DNA of 64,000 bases from Nocardioides cavernae (GTDB lineage Bacteria > Actinomycetota > Actinomycetes > Propionibacteriales > Nocardioidaceae). Shown piece by piece: positions 23,770 to 32,710 of the stretch. Each line of letters begins with the position of its first letter. Positions within the stretch are counted from its first letter, which is position 1. The position numbers and the translations under genes were made by a program. The stretch spans positions 3,224,001 to 3,288,000 of the forward strand of contig NZ_JAFBCA010000001.1 in NCBI RefSeq assembly GCF_016907475.1. The letters are read 5' to 3'. The notes beneath the pieces were generated by a model. That model was not told the DNA's origin. It made no database searches and was given only the letters and a program-made list of their open reading frames with translations.

Positions 23770-25257
23770 TCAGGCCTGGCCGCCCGTGAGCTTCTCGCGG
23801 AGCGCCTGCAGCGCCTCGTCGGACGCCAGCGAGCCGCCGGTGTCGCCACCGGTCTCGCCGCCCTCGGTGTCGTCGCCACCGGAGGAGTACGAGGTGGCCT
23901 CGCCGGCCTCGGCCTCGGCGACCTTCGCGTCGGCCTGCTGCTTGACGTGCTGCTCCCAGCGCGCGTGCGCCTTGGCGTACTGGTCCTCCCAGACCGCACG
24001 CTGGTCGTCGAAGCCCTCGAGCCACTCGCCCGTCTCGGGGTCGAAGCCCTCGGGGTAGACGTAGTTGCCCTGCTCGTCGTAGGTCGCGGTCATGCCGTAG
24101 AGCGTGGGGTCGAACTCCTCCACGTCGGCGGCGGCAGCGGTCTCGTTGGCCTGCTTGAGCGACAGCGAGATCCGGCGACGCTCGAGGTCGATGTCGATGA
24201 TCTTGACCATGACGTCGTCGTTGACCTGGACGACCTGCTCGGGGATCTCGACGTGACGCTCGGCGAGCTCGGAGATGTGCACCAGGCCCTCGATGCCCTC
24301 CTCGACGCGGACGAACGAACCGAAGGGCACCAGCTTGGTGACCTTGCCCGGGACGATCTGGCCGATCTGGTGGGTGCGGGCGAAGTGCTGCCACGGGTCC
24401 TCCTGCGTCGCCTTCAGCGACAGGGAGACACGCTCGCGGTCCATGTCCACGTCGAGGACCTCGACGGTGACCTCGTCGCCCACGGCGACGACCTCGGACG
24501 GGTGGTCGATGTGCTTCCAGGACAGCTCCGAGACGTGGACGAGGCCGTCGACGCCGCCGAGGTCCACGAACGCACCGAAGTTGACGATCGAGGAGACGAC
24601 GCCCTTGCGGATCTGGCCCTTCTGGAGCTGGGTCAGGAAGCCGTGGCGAACCTCGGACTGGGTCTGCTCGAGCCAGGCGCGGCGGGACAGGACCACGTTG
24701 TTGCGGTTCTTGTCGAGCTCGATGATCTTCGCCTCGAGCGTCTGGCCGACGTAGGGCTGCAGGTCGCGCACGCGACGCATCTCCACCAGCGACGCGGGGA
24801 GGAAGCCGCGGAGGCCGATGTCGAGGATGAGGCCGCCCTTGACGACCTCGATGACGGTGCCCTCGACGACGCCGTCCTCCTCCTTGACCTGCTCGATGGT
24901 GCCCCAGGCACGCTCGTACTGAGCGCGCTTCTTGGACAGGATCAGACGACCTTCCTTGTCCTCCTTCTGGAGGACGAGGGCCTCGACCTTGTCGCCGACG
25001 GAGACGACCTCGTTGGGGTCCACGTCGTGCTTGATCGACAGCTCGCGCGAGGGGATGACGCCCTCGGTCTTGTAGCCGATGTCGAGGAGGACCTCGTCGC
25101 GGTCCACCTTGACGATGGTGCCGTCGACGATGTCGCCGTCGTTGAAGTACTTGATCGTCGCGTCGATTGCCGCGAGGAAGTCCTCTTCGGACCCGATGTC
25201 GTTGACAGCCACCTGAGGGGCGTCGTAGTCCGGAAGAGTGGAGAGCAGGCTCGTCAT
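23770..25257 (-). CDS. rpsA: 30S ribosomal protein S1
   Basis: A 495-residue protein with four S1 RNA-binding repeats. Repeats begin near GDIVDGTIVKVDRDEVLLDI (residue 39), DGVVEGTVIEVVKGGLILDI, GQIRKGVVSSIVNFGAFVDL and GQIVPGKVTKLVPFGSFVRV. The C-terminus is an acidic, Gly/Ser-rich tail. It helps mRNA binding to the 30S subunit; actinobacterial S1 has four repeats rather than the six of E. coli. ATG 25257 (MTSLLSTLP) is chosen for an upstream AAGGAA; the open frame extends to 25452 without support. Proximity to polA and coaE recalls the mycobacterial order polA-rpsA-coaE, though spread over about 40 kb here. Confidence 0.95.
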   Translation of the reverse strand: MTSLLSTLPDYDAPQVAVNDIGSEEDFLAAIDATIKYFNDGDIVDGTIVKVDRDEVLLDIGYKTEGVIPSRELSIKHDVDPNEVVSVGDKVEALVLQKEDKEGRLILSKKRAQYERAWGTIEQVKEEDGVVEGTVIEVVKGGLILDIGLRGFLPASLVEMRRVRDLQPYVGQTLEAKIIELDKNRNNVVLSRRAWLEQTQSEVRHGFLTQLQKGQIRKGVVSSIVNFGAFVDLGGVDGLVHVSELSWKHIDHPSEVVAVGDEVTVEVLDVDMDRERVSLSLKATQEDPWQHFARTHQIGQIVPGKVTKLVPFGSFVRVEEGIEGLVHISELAERHVEIPEQVVQVNDDVMVKIIDIDLERRRISLSLKQANETAAAADVEEFDPTLYGMTATYDEQGNYVYPEGFDPETGEWLEGFDDQRAVWEDQYAKAHARWEQHVKQQADAKVAEAEAGEATSYSSGGDDTEGGETGGDTGGSLASDEALQALREKLTGGQA

Positions 25258-25409
25258 ATGGGAAGTGATTCCTTGGATGGATGGAGTCGTACGTAGGCAC
25301 GCAACCGTCTGTTTCACTGGCCCCTGCCGGTGACGAGTCACTGACGAGGACGCGGCGAGCCCGGGTTCGCTCGGTATGGAAGCCGGGCAGACGTCTGGCG
25401 CAGCCCCCA

Positions 25410-25440
25410 AGACTACGCGCGCCCGACACCTCGCGTCCAA
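25410..25440 (-). promoter_or_regulatory. Possible rpsA promoter
   Basis: On the minus strand TTGGAC (25440-25435) and TAGTCT (25415-25410) are separated by 19 bases. This would give a 5' leader of about 145 bases before the rpsA ATG, long enough for autoregulation. Spacing is not ideal. Confidence 0.3.
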
Positions 25441-25476
25441 CCGGCAGGCCACGCTCAGCCCACGCTCAGACCGGCC

Positions 25477-26388
25477 CTACGACGCGACGGGCCACGCGTG
25501 CACGTCGCCGGCCTGGGCGACGGCCCTGAGGAGCGTCGCGGACCGGTCGGCCACGGGGTTGTCACCTTCACGGGAGGCGAGGTCGACGAGCGCATAGAGG
25601 TCGGCCGATCGCGCCCCGTCGAGCAGCGCGCCGACCCCTCCCCCGTGCCGGGTCGCCCAGGCCCCGAGGACGCCCGCCACGTAGGACGGGTCCCGCTCGA
25701 ACCTCAGCAGGTTGCCGAGGTCGGTCCACGGGTGCCCCGCATGGGCGAACTCCCAGTCGAGCACCCCGGTCACCCCGAGGGTGTCGGGGTCGACGAGCAG
25801 GTTCTTCGGGTTCAGGTCGCTGTGCACGAGGCAGGTCCGACGCTGCGTGTCGAGCAGGTCCTGCGCGCGCCGGGCCACCTCCACCAGCGGAGTGCGCTCG
25901 GACTCGGGCCAGTGCGCCAGGCGGGAGGCGACCCACTCGTCCAGGCCGCCGTCGGGGAAGGCGCCGACGGTCAGCTCCGCGTCGACGAAGGGCCCCGGTC
26001 GCAGCAGCGGCATCCCCGCGAGCGCCGCGGCGACCGCCCCGGTGCTCGCCCCGAACCGGGTGAGCCCGTCGGCGTCACCGGCCGCGGAGAGGCGCGCCAC
26101 GACGAGGTCGCCTCGCTCCCCCGGCAGCCAGGACGTCACCAGCAAGCCGGGCCGGCCGGCCGCCGCATCCGCGTGCCGGACCTCGAGGACGTCCGGGACG
26201 GGCAGGAGCCCGCACACGAGCCGCAGCACCGCCTGGTCCACCTCGGGTGCCGCGTCCCCGCGGGGGTCGCCGGGCGGATAGAGGCGTACGACGGCACGCT
26301 CGCCGCCGACCTCCCCGAGGAAGGTCCGCCCCGAGTGGCCGCCCTCCAGCGGCTGCAGCACCGGTCCGAGATCGCTCATCGAGCGCAT
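25477..26388 (-). CDS. Aminoglycoside phosphotransferase-family kinase
   Basis: A 303-residue APH-fold protein. The catalytic loop HSDLNPKNLLVD is near residue 185 and the metal-binding DWEFAHAG near residue 208; TWLPGERG-like and GGHSGRTFLGEVGGERAVVR segments represent the nucleotide-binding lobe. Family members phosphorylate antibiotics, sugars or other small molecules, and the substrate cannot be read from sequence. Starts at ATG 26388 or 26379 are both possible, and neither has a clear Shine-Dalgarno. It is divergent from a methyltransferase gene across a region with two palindromic GGTGCACC copies. Confidence 0.82.
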   Translation of the reverse strand: MRSMSDLGPVLQPLEGGHSGRTFLGEVGGERAVVRLYPPGDPRGDAAPEVDQAVLRLVCGLLPVPDVLEVRHADAAAGRPGLLVTSWLPGERGDLVVARLSAAGDADGLTRFGASTGAVAAALAGMPLLRPGPFVDAELTVGAFPDGGLDEWVASRLAHWPESERTPLVEVARRAQDLLDTQRRTCLVHSDLNPKNLLVDPDTLGVTGVLDWEFAHAGHPWTDLGNLLRFERDPSYVAGVLGAWATRHGGGVGALLDGARSADLYALVDLASREGDNPVADRSATLLRAVAQAGDVHAWPVAS

Positions 26389-26416
26389 GCTGCCACGCAG
26401 CGGCGCCGAGATGCGC

Positions 26417-26449
26417 GGTGCACCCGGGCAGTGACTCGCCCGGTGCACC
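26417..26449. repeat. Paired GGTGCACC palindromes in divergent promoter region
   Basis: GGTGCACC occurs at 26417-26424 and 26442-26449, 25 bases apart, and together with adjoining CGGG/CCCG they form an imperfect hairpin. The second copy ends 8 bases before a TACGCT -10. It could be an operator shared by the phosphotransferase and methyltransferase genes. Confidence 0.4.
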
Positions 26450-26457
26450 GGCACCAT

Positions 26458-26463
26458 TACGCT
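26458..26463 (+). promoter_or_regulatory. -10 box for leaderless methyltransferase gene
   Basis: TACGCT, 6 bases before GTG 26470, supports that start and a leaderless transcript. Confidence 0.45.
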
Positions 26464-26469
26464 CCGGGG

Positions 26470-27288
26470 GTGGAGGATCACCTGCCGCAGTCCGTGAGGG
26501 TCGAGCGGCGCCCCGTCTCCGAGCGCGAGTCCCGCAGCGCCAACGGACCCGACTGGGACCGCTACGCCGACGAGTACCAGGCCACGCACGGAGCGTTCCT
26601 CGGCGACGCCGGATTCGTCTGGGGTCCCGAGGGCCACACCGAGGAAGAGCTCGGGATCCTCGGCGACGTGGCCGGTCTCGACGTGCTCGAGGTGGGCAGC
26701 GGCGCCGGCCAGTGCTCGCGCTGGGTGCGCACGCGCGGCGGCCGCGGGTTCGGCCTCGACCTGTCCCACCGCCAGCTGCAGCACTCGCTGCGGCTCGACG
26801 AGGAGACGGGGGTGGCCGTGCCGTCCGTCCGTGGCACCGCCACCGCCCTGCCCTTCGCGGCCGGCAGCTTCGACGTCGTCTTCTGCTCCTTCGGCGCCCT
26901 GCAGTTCGTCAGCGACATCGACGTGGCGGTCGCCGAGGTCGCCCGGGTGCTGCGCCCGGGAGGCCGCTTCGCCTTCTCCATCACCCACCCGACGCGCTGG
27001 ATGTTCCCCGACGACCCGGGCGAGCCCGGCCTCACGGCGACGCAGTCCTACTGGGACCGCACGCCCTACGTGGAGGTCGACGACGCGAGCGGCGTGGTCG
27101 CCTACGTCGAGCACCACCGCACGCTCGGTGACTGGGTACGTCTCCTCGCGGCGTCCCACTTCAGGCTGGTCGACCTCGTCGAGCCCGAGTGGCCAGAGCA
27201 GCACGACCGGGTGTGGGGCGGCTGGTCACGCACCCGCGGCCTGTTGACGCCGGGCACGGCGATCTTCGTGGCGCACCTGCTGGGCTGA
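26470..27288 (+). CDS. Class I SAM-dependent methyltransferase
   Basis: A 272-residue methyltransferase. Motif I LEVGSGAGQCSRW is near residue 73, an acidic motif II in GFGLDLSHRQL near 93, and the post-motif FDVVFCSFGALQFV near 135, with VARVLRPGGRFAFS near 157. It is probably cytoplasmic and acts on a small molecule; the substrate is unknown. GTG 26470 is favoured by the -10 placed 6 bases upstream; GTG 26494 is an alternative. The last 63 bases overlap, tail to tail, the end of the transglutaminase-like gene on the other strand. Confidence 0.85.
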   Translation: MEDHLPQSVRVERRPVSERESRSANGPDWDRYADEYQATHGAFLGDAGFVWGPEGHTEEELGILGDVAGLDVLEVGSGAGQCSRWVRTRGGRGFGLDLSHRQLQHSLRLDEETGVAVPSVRGTATALPFAAGSFDVVFCSFGALQFVSDIDVAVAEVARVLRPGGRFAFSITHPTRWMFPDDPGEPGLTATQSYWDRTPYVEVDDASGVVAYVEHHRTLGDWVRLLAASHFRLVDLVEPEWPEQHDRVWGGWSRTRGLLTPGTAIFVAHLLG

Positions 27289-29427
27289 CCGACGGCCGCG
27301 AGCCCAGCCGGCCATGAGCGAGGACGGGTTGAAGGACGACCAGACCCGACGGCGCCGGCTGGCCTCCGCCACCAGCTCGCCCCGCACCTGCTGGCACGCG
27401 TCCCAGAACGCGCGGCCCTCCTCGGCAGGCGGGGCGACGGGTGCGAAGACAGCGGCATCCGCCTGCTGGGCGAGTCCTCGGCCGACCCCCAGGCTGGTCG
27501 CCTGCGCGACGCGGCTCCAGTCGTCGGGGACCGGCGTGCCGAGGTCGAGGGCCGCGTCGAGCACCTCCTGCCAGCCGTTGACGTAGGGCCCGGACCACGA
27601 CGACGTACGCCCTCGTCTCGCCCGGCGCAGCGCCTTGACCAGCGGCACGAGCAGCAATGCGACGAGGCCGAGCGCAGCCGTCGCGGCCACGACGCCCAGG
27701 GCCACCTGCCAGGCCGGACGCGACTCGGACGGGACTGAGGGCGGGCGGATCTCCCTGTCCCTCCCCTTCGACGCCTGGTCGAGCTGCTCCTGGACGAACT
27801 CCGCGGGGTCGGGCGCCGGCGCCGTCTCCGCCCCCTCCTCGAGCACGCGTGAGCCCAGATACCGCTCGAGGTCGAGTGGGCGCCAGGTGCCGTCCTCGAA
27901 CTGCAGCTCCACCCACGAGGTCAGGTCACCGTAGTCGACGAGACCGCCGCGACCCGGCTCCGCGCCGGTCACCAACCGTGCAGCCACGCCGAGACGGGAG
28001 GCCCCGAGAGCCATGAGGGCGCTGTACTGGAAGGCGGTGCCGGTCATCCGCTGCGATCCCAGCATGCGGTGGCCGAGCATGTCGGGCGACTGGTCGAACG
28101 CCTCGGTGACCCGCACCGTGCCGTGGCTCTGGAGGTAGCGAGCCAGCAGCAGGACCCGCTCGAGCGGAAGCAGCTCCTGCCGGTCGAAGGGCTGCAGATA
28201 CTCGTCGAGGAAGGTCCCGTCGGGCTGTCGCTGCTCCTCGGTCGGCTCACGGGTAGGGTCCCGGCGCGTGAACGTCACGTCCCCCACCACCGACTCGAAC
28301 CGGTACTCGTCGCGTACGTCCACGCCGCCCAGCACGAGTGCGCTGGCGGTCGCCTGGTTGTAGCGGACGTCGCCGACGTCGGTCCGACCGGGGTTGAAGT
28401 CGAAGTCGAGGTTGGTCAGCTCGCCGAGCATCGGCAGCCAGTCACTGGAGTAGCCGGGCCGGAACTTCACCCGCACGACCGCCGTGGCGCCGGGATGGAG
28501 GGCAGCCACGTCGGAGCTCACTCGCTTGAACGTCCCGTAGCCGTCTGACCCCGGCGAGCTTTCTGCGGGAATCCAGGCCTCACCGTTGTAGAGGTCGAGC
28601 ACGGCCAGCCGCAGCCGACGGCCGTCGGGGACTCCGCTCGCCTTGAACAACCTGATGTCGTCGGTCCTCGGGACAGGCAGCACGGGCGTGTCGGCGACAA
28701 GAGGCGTGTCGTTCCTGCCGCTGAGCAGCACGCGGTCAGACACGTCCGAGTCGGGCACCACGAGTCCGGCGAAGGCGGACACCACCACCACCATCGCGAC
28801 GGCCACCGCGGCAGCCGTGCCCGACCCTCTGCTGGCACCGACCGAGGCCTCGTGCCGACGGGCGCGTACGGCCGCCCAGCCGAGGAGGACCATCGTGACG
28901 AGGACCGCGCGCGCCACCATCAGGCTCGGGGCCAGCACGCCGAGCGGGATGGTGGCCGCGAGGCCCGCCAGCAAGGGCACCACCGGCGCCAACGGGCGCG
29001 TCGTCGCGACCGCGAACCACGCAGCGGGGAACGCGGCCAAGAACCCGATGAGGTACGGCACGAGCATCACCTGGCCGCTCGACTCCACCGGCGGGACCGT
29101 GCTGACAAGAGTGAGGGGCGCGTCGACGGACCCAACGAGCACGCGACTCACTGTGCGGAGCGTGGGGAACAGCCACGGCCCGGGCTCGCGCAGGGCGGCC
29201 CACGCGCCGACGGGGACGAACCCCGCTAGCCCGACGAGCGAGTACCACCACCCGCCCTCGTGTACGCGGCGCGCAGCCAGGGCAAGGGACACGAGCAGCA
29301 CGACGGGCACCAGGCCGACCACCAGGTAGCTGCGGCCCACGAAGCTGTCGTCCAGGATCGACAGGATCATCGCCAACGCGACGACGACCGCGACCGCGTC
29401 GACCATGCTCCCCTGCTCGCGCCTCAC
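27226..29427 (-). CDS. TgpA-like membrane protein with degenerate transglutaminase domain
   Basis: A 733-residue integral membrane protein: about six N-terminal helices (residues 7-215), an extracytoplasmic domain including a transglutaminase fold (about 430-530), a further membrane helix near 590 and a cytoplasmic basic tail. The position of the catalytic Cys (usually GxCxxFA) reads GTAFQYS, and the catalytic His (usually HAWVEV) reads TSWVEL; the Asp in WRPLD remains. The enzyme activity is therefore probably lost. It is last in the operon DUF3068-moxR-DUF58-tgpA. GTG 29427 overlaps the DUF58 stop as GTGA. The role is probably structural within a MoxR/DUF58 membrane complex. Confidence 0.82.
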   Translation of the reverse strand: MRREQGSMVDAVAVVVALAMILSILDDSFVGRSYLVVGLVPVVLLVSLALAARRVHEGGWWYSLVGLAGFVPVGAWAALREPGPWLFPTLRTVSRVLVGSVDAPLTLVSTVPPVESSGQVMLVPYLIGFLAAFPAAWFAVATTRPLAPVVPLLAGLAATIPLGVLAPSLMVARAVLVTMVLLGWAAVRARRHEASVGASRGSGTAAAVAVAMVVVVSAFAGLVVPDSDVSDRVLLSGRNDTPLVADTPVLPVPRTDDIRLFKASGVPDGRRLRLAVLDLYNGEAWIPAESSPGSDGYGTFKRVSSDVAALHPGATAVVRVKFRPGYSSDWLPMLGELTNLDFDFNPGRTDVGDVRYNQATASALVLGGVDVRDEYRFESVVGDVTFTRRDPTREPTEEQRQPDGTFLDEYLQPFDRQELLPLERVLLLARYLQSHGTVRVTEAFDQSPDMLGHRMLGSQRMTGTAFQYSALMALGASRLGVAARLVTGAEPGRGGLVDYGDLTSWVELQFEDGTWRPLDLERYLGSRVLEEGAETAPAPDPAEFVQEQLDQASKGRDREIRPPSVPSESRPAWQVALGVVAATAALGLVALLLVPLVKALRRARRGRTSSWSGPYVNGWQEVLDAALDLGTPVPDDWSRVAQATSLGVGRGLAQQADAAVFAPVAPPAEEGRAFWDACQQVRGELVAEASRRRRVWSSFNPSSLMAGWARGRRSAQQVRHEDRRARRQQAAGA

Positions 29428-30644
29428 CTCATCCCCCTCGCCATCAGGTCCTGCAGCCGTGCCAGGTCCGGGACGGACAGCTCGCGCAGGGGCCCGCTGT
29501 CACGCACGGCCGTCTCTCCCTGACTGTCCGCGCGTACGACGATCCAGTCCGCGCCGCGGCCGAACTGCGCAGCTGCCATGTCCAGGTCGACGAGGGCCCG
29601 GGAAGCGCCCGTCACCTGGACGACGAGGCCCGTCCCGGCAACGGATCCGGCCGCCTCTGCCGCGTGAGCCAGGTAGGCGTCGCCGTCCTCCAGCGCGAAC
29701 CGGCACGCGGCATCGGTCATGGCGACCGGATGACGGCTGTGGGCGAGGTGCGCTCCGCAGCGCAGGTAGGTGTCGAAGTCGTCCCGTACGGCCCGCAGCG
29801 CGACCGAGGTCGCGACCGAGGTCGCGAGCTCGAAGTCCCGCGCGCGGGGGTAGGACGCCCTCGAGCCGTCGAGGAGCACCGTGACGTGACCGCGTCGCGT
29901 CTCGTGGAACTGCCGGACGAGCAGCTGCCCCGCCTTGGCCGAGGAGCGCCAGTGCACATGCCGTAGGTCGTCGCCGGGGACATACTCCCGCAGCGCGTGG
30001 AAGGCCAGGTCACTCATCGAGAGCTGCTGGCTCGTCGCCCCGTCAAGGTCGTTGGCCAGTCCCCCGGCGAAGACAGCCAGGTCGGTCACCTGCGGCGACA
30101 CGAGCAGCTCGAGCACCCCACCCATCTCGTGGCGGCGACTCATGAGGCCGACTGGATCGGTCTTCTCGTAGCTCACCGGTCCGACGGCGTGAGCTCCACG
30201 AGGCATCACGGGGAGCTCGATCACCTCATCGTGCCGCGAGAAAGGCCGCAGGAACGGAAGGCGCAGGCGCACGGTGCGGCCACCTACGGGCACCACCACG
30301 CGCGGGAACAGCATCGGGACCGCGCCTGCCTCGACCGCGAGGACTGCGACCGGAGGCGACGCACCCACGATCGTGCGGTGCTGCCGCAGCACGATGGTCG
30401 CCGACGGCGCACCGGGTAGCACCTGCCACGCCAGCGCCACCAGCAGCAGCCCGAAGGCGACGACAGCGAGCTGGGTGAACTCCAGCCAGTTCAGCCGCAC
30501 GGACAGTGCGGTCGCGACGACCCCCGTCGCCAGGACCCCGCGACCGAGCGGCGTCAGCAGGCGGAGCGGACCCACGAACCGCGAGGGCCGCAGCGCGGCG
30601 AGCCGCCGTGCGGCGCCGCCCCGTGTGCCGGCCCGGTCGCTCAC
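29424..30644 (-). CDS. DUF58 domain protein
   Basis: A 406-residue protein with two N-terminal membrane helices (about residues 20-65) and a cytoplasmic DUF58/vWA-like domain. The signature LREYVPGDDLRHVHWRSSAK is clear near residue 230, followed by VTVLLDGSRA, a MIDAS-like strand. DUF58 proteins are nearly always encoded with MoxR ATPases and transglutaminase-like membrane proteins, as here, and are thought to serve as MoxR partners in assembling or maturing other proteins. GTG 30644 overlaps the moxR stop as GTGA. The frame extends to 30818 upstream, but that region is inside moxR. Confidence 0.88.
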   Translation of the reverse strand: MSDRAGTRGGAARRLAALRPSRFVGPLRLLTPLGRGVLATGVVATALSVRLNWLEFTQLAVVAFGLLLVALAWQVLPGAPSATIVLRQHRTIVGASPPVAVLAVEAGAVPMLFPRVVVPVGGRTVRLRLPFLRPFSRHDEVIELPVMPRGAHAVGPVSYEKTDPVGLMSRRHEMGGVLELLVSPQVTDLAVFAGGLANDLDGATSQQLSMSDLAFHALREYVPGDDLRHVHWRSSAKAGQLLVRQFHETRRGHVTVLLDGSRASYPRARDFELATSVATSVALRAVRDDFDTYLRCGAHLAHSRHPVAMTDAACRFALEDGDAYLAHAAEAAGSVAGTGLVVQVTGASRALVDLDMAAAQFGRGADWIVVRADSQGETAVRDSGPLRELSVPDLARLQDLMARGMR

Positions 30645-31618
30645 GCGCGGTCGCGGGGGGCGGGCACCTGCGCGAGCAGGTCGTCGATGACCTCGTCGGA
30701 GGTCGTGCCCCCGTAGGCCGCACCCGAGCCCATCAGCAACCGGTGGCCCAGCACCGGGTGGGCAAGCGTCGCGATGTCCTCGGGCACCACGTGCCCGCGA
30801 CGTTCGGCGAGCGCCCACGCCTTGGCGGCCCGGATCCAGGCCAGGCAGCCGCGCGTGGACAGGCCGATCCTGACCCCGGGCACCTCGCGGGAGGCCTCGG
30901 CGAGTCGGCGTACGTAGCTGATGATCGCCGGGTCGACGTGGACCATGTCCGCCAGCCGGCTCATCCGCTCGATCTCACGAGCCGTGACCACGGGCACGAG
31001 GTCCGCCGCCCGGTCGCGGATGCGCGACTCCGCCAGCAGTGCCTCGGTCGACTCCGCGTCGGGGTGTCCGACGCTCGTGCGCATGAGGAACCGGTCCAGC
31101 TGCGCCTCGGGCAGCTGGTAGGTCCCGGCCTGCTCGATCGGGTTCTGGGTCGCGATCACCATGAACGGCCGGCGGACCTCGTGGGTCTTGCCGTCGACTG
31201 TGACGTGCCCCTCCTCCATCACCTCCAGCAACGCCGACTGTGTCTTCGGCGACGCGCGGTTGATCTCGTCGGCCAGGACCATGCTGTGGAAGAGAGGCCC
31301 GGGGTGGAACGAGAACTGACCCTGCACCTGGTCGTAGACCGTGACGCCGGTGATGTCCGAGGGCAACAGGTCGGGCGTGAACTGGATGCGCGCGAACGAG
31401 CAGTCGAGCGACTTCGCCAATGCCCGGGCCAGCATCGTCTTGCCCGTGCCCGGGAGGTCCTCCAGCAGGAGGTGCCCACCGGAGACGAGGCAGGTCAGCC
31501 CGAGACGGACGACGTGCCGCTTGCCGAGGACGGCCGCCTCGACGTTGTGCTGGACCTGGTCGAACGTGTCGGCGTACCACCGCACATCGTCAGGGTGGAC
31601 GGTCGCGAGCTCGGACAT
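30641..31618 (-). CDS. MoxR family AAA+ ATPase
   Basis: A 325-residue AAA_3 ATPase. Walker A LPGTGKTML is near residue 53, Walker B VLADEINRA near residue 117, with the MoxR-specific NPIEQAGTYQLPEAQLDRF near residue 160. Arg finger and sensor regions are present. MoxR proteins are chaperone-like and often act with vWA/DUF58 partners on cell-envelope or redox enzymes. ATG 31618 follows the DUF3068 stop by 26 bases. It is coupled to DUF58 downstream through GTGA. Confidence 0.93.
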   Translation of the reverse strand: MSELATVHPDDVRWYADTFDQVQHNVEAAVLGKRHVVRLGLTCLVSGGHLLLEDLPGTGKTMLARALAKSLDCSFARIQFTPDLLPSDITGVTVYDQVQGQFSFHPGPLFHSMVLADEINRASPKTQSALLEVMEEGHVTVDGKTHEVRRPFMVIATQNPIEQAGTYQLPEAQLDRFLMRTSVGHPDAESTEALLAESRIRDRAADLVPVVTAREIERMSRLADMVHVDPAIISYVRRLAEASREVPGVRIGLSTRGCLAWIRAAKAWALAERRGHVVPEDIATLAHPVLGHRLLMGSGAAYGGTTSDEVIDDLLAQVPAPRDRA

Positions 31619-31644
31619 GCTGTGAGGAACGGTTCGGTCCTGCC

Positions 31645-32532
31645 TCAGGCCGTCGTGTCGCGGCGCCCGCGCAGGAACAGGAACAGGCCGGCCAGGAGTG
31701 CGATCGCACCGCCGATGAATCCGATGAGCGGCAGGGTCTTGGTGAGCAGGTCCAGGGATCGTCCGTTGTCCTTGGCGTCCGCGACGTTGGCCTCGACCTG
31801 CTCGTCGGTGAACGCGAGCTGCATGTCGAGCAGCGGCGAGCCGTCCTCGAGCTCGCGCACCTCGTGCTGGGTCTGGTTGACGATGGATCCCGTCGTCGGA
31901 TCGATCCAGATGAACTTGTCCTGGGAGTAGACACCGTCGATGCCCTCGACGACCTCGGCCGACTCCTCCTCCACGAGCACGTGGTACTTGTAGGTCTCGA
32001 GACCCTCGAGCGTCTCGGTGCCGTCGTAGGTGGCGTCGACCGCCTCGCCCAGCATGCCGTCCCAGTAGGTGTAGTCCTTCTTCTCGGCGTCGAAGGGCCA
32101 CTTGTTGACGAGGCCCGACTTCTCCTCGGCGCTCGGCGGGACGTACTGGGGGTCGTTCACGGCCTCGGCCGTCCGGCGGTCGGTGGCGAACACGTCGCTG
32201 CTGGCGCTCACGAGCCGGTCGTCGGACTCGTCGACACACTGCGGCGTGTCGCCCTCGTCGATCACCAGACACGTCGTGTTGACGAAGACGACGACGTCGT
32301 CGTCGGACAGCTCCGCGTCGGCCTTCGTCACGCTGGCAGCCTTGACCTGGAGCGACTCGACGTCACCCGATGCCGGGTTGAGCTTGTCGGCCGTGCCGGA
32401 CAGGTTGGTCACCGAGTCCGTGTCCAGCGGGGTCTTCTTGACCGCATCCCCGCCCCAGAGGACGACGGTGAGCGCGGCGACGAGCAGGAACGAACCAAGG
32501 CCGACCAAGACGGCGGCGATGACCTTGCGCAC
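31645..32532 (-). CDS. DUF3068 membrane protein
   Basis: A 295-residue protein with an N-terminal helix (KVIAAVLVGLGSFLLVAALTV-type, residues 3-24), a large acidic extracytoplasmic domain and a C-terminal helix (IGFIGGAIALLAGLFLFL) ending in RGRRDTTA. This layout is diagnostic of DUF3068, whose mycobacterial member (Rv0227c, from memory) lies beside the Rv0226c and Rv0228 membrane genes. GTG 32532 is chosen because TGGAGG is 7-12 bases upstream. It is the first gene of the operon with moxR, DUF58 and the transglutaminase-like gene, and divergent from a GT-C-like gene. The function is unknown, probably envelope assembly. Confidence 0.87.
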   Translation of the reverse strand: MRKVIAAVLVGLGSFLLVAALTVVLWGGDAVKKTPLDTDSVTNLSGTADKLNPASGDVESLQVKAASVTKADAELSDDDVVVFVNTTCLVIDEGDTPQCVDESDDRLVSASSDVFATDRRTAEAVNDPQYVPPSAEEKSGLVNKWPFDAEKKDYTYWDGMLGEAVDATYDGTETLEGLETYKYHVLVEEESAEVVEGIDGVYSQDKFIWIDPTTGSIVNQTQHEVRELEDGSPLLDMQLAFTDEQVEANVADAKDNGRSLDLLTKTLPLIGFIGGAIALLAGLFLFLRGRRDTTA

Positions 32533-32710
32533 GAGAATCCTCCAGGCGGATTGAATGAAGTCGCCGAACGGTACCAGCAAGTAGCATGTCGTGGAGAGAG
32601 ATCGTCGAACCCCCGGATGGACGTCTGCAAACGTGGTGACCAGTACTCCAGTGACTCCCGACCGAGTCGGGCGTCGCCGATCCCCACGTGTTGAAGAGGA
32701 CCACCTGGTG

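Noticed and set aside
22021..25296. A 1091-residue plus-strand open frame across the ligase, patatin and rpsA genes
   Set aside because: It is composed of out-of-frame and antisense sequence of three well-supported genes and is low-complexity.
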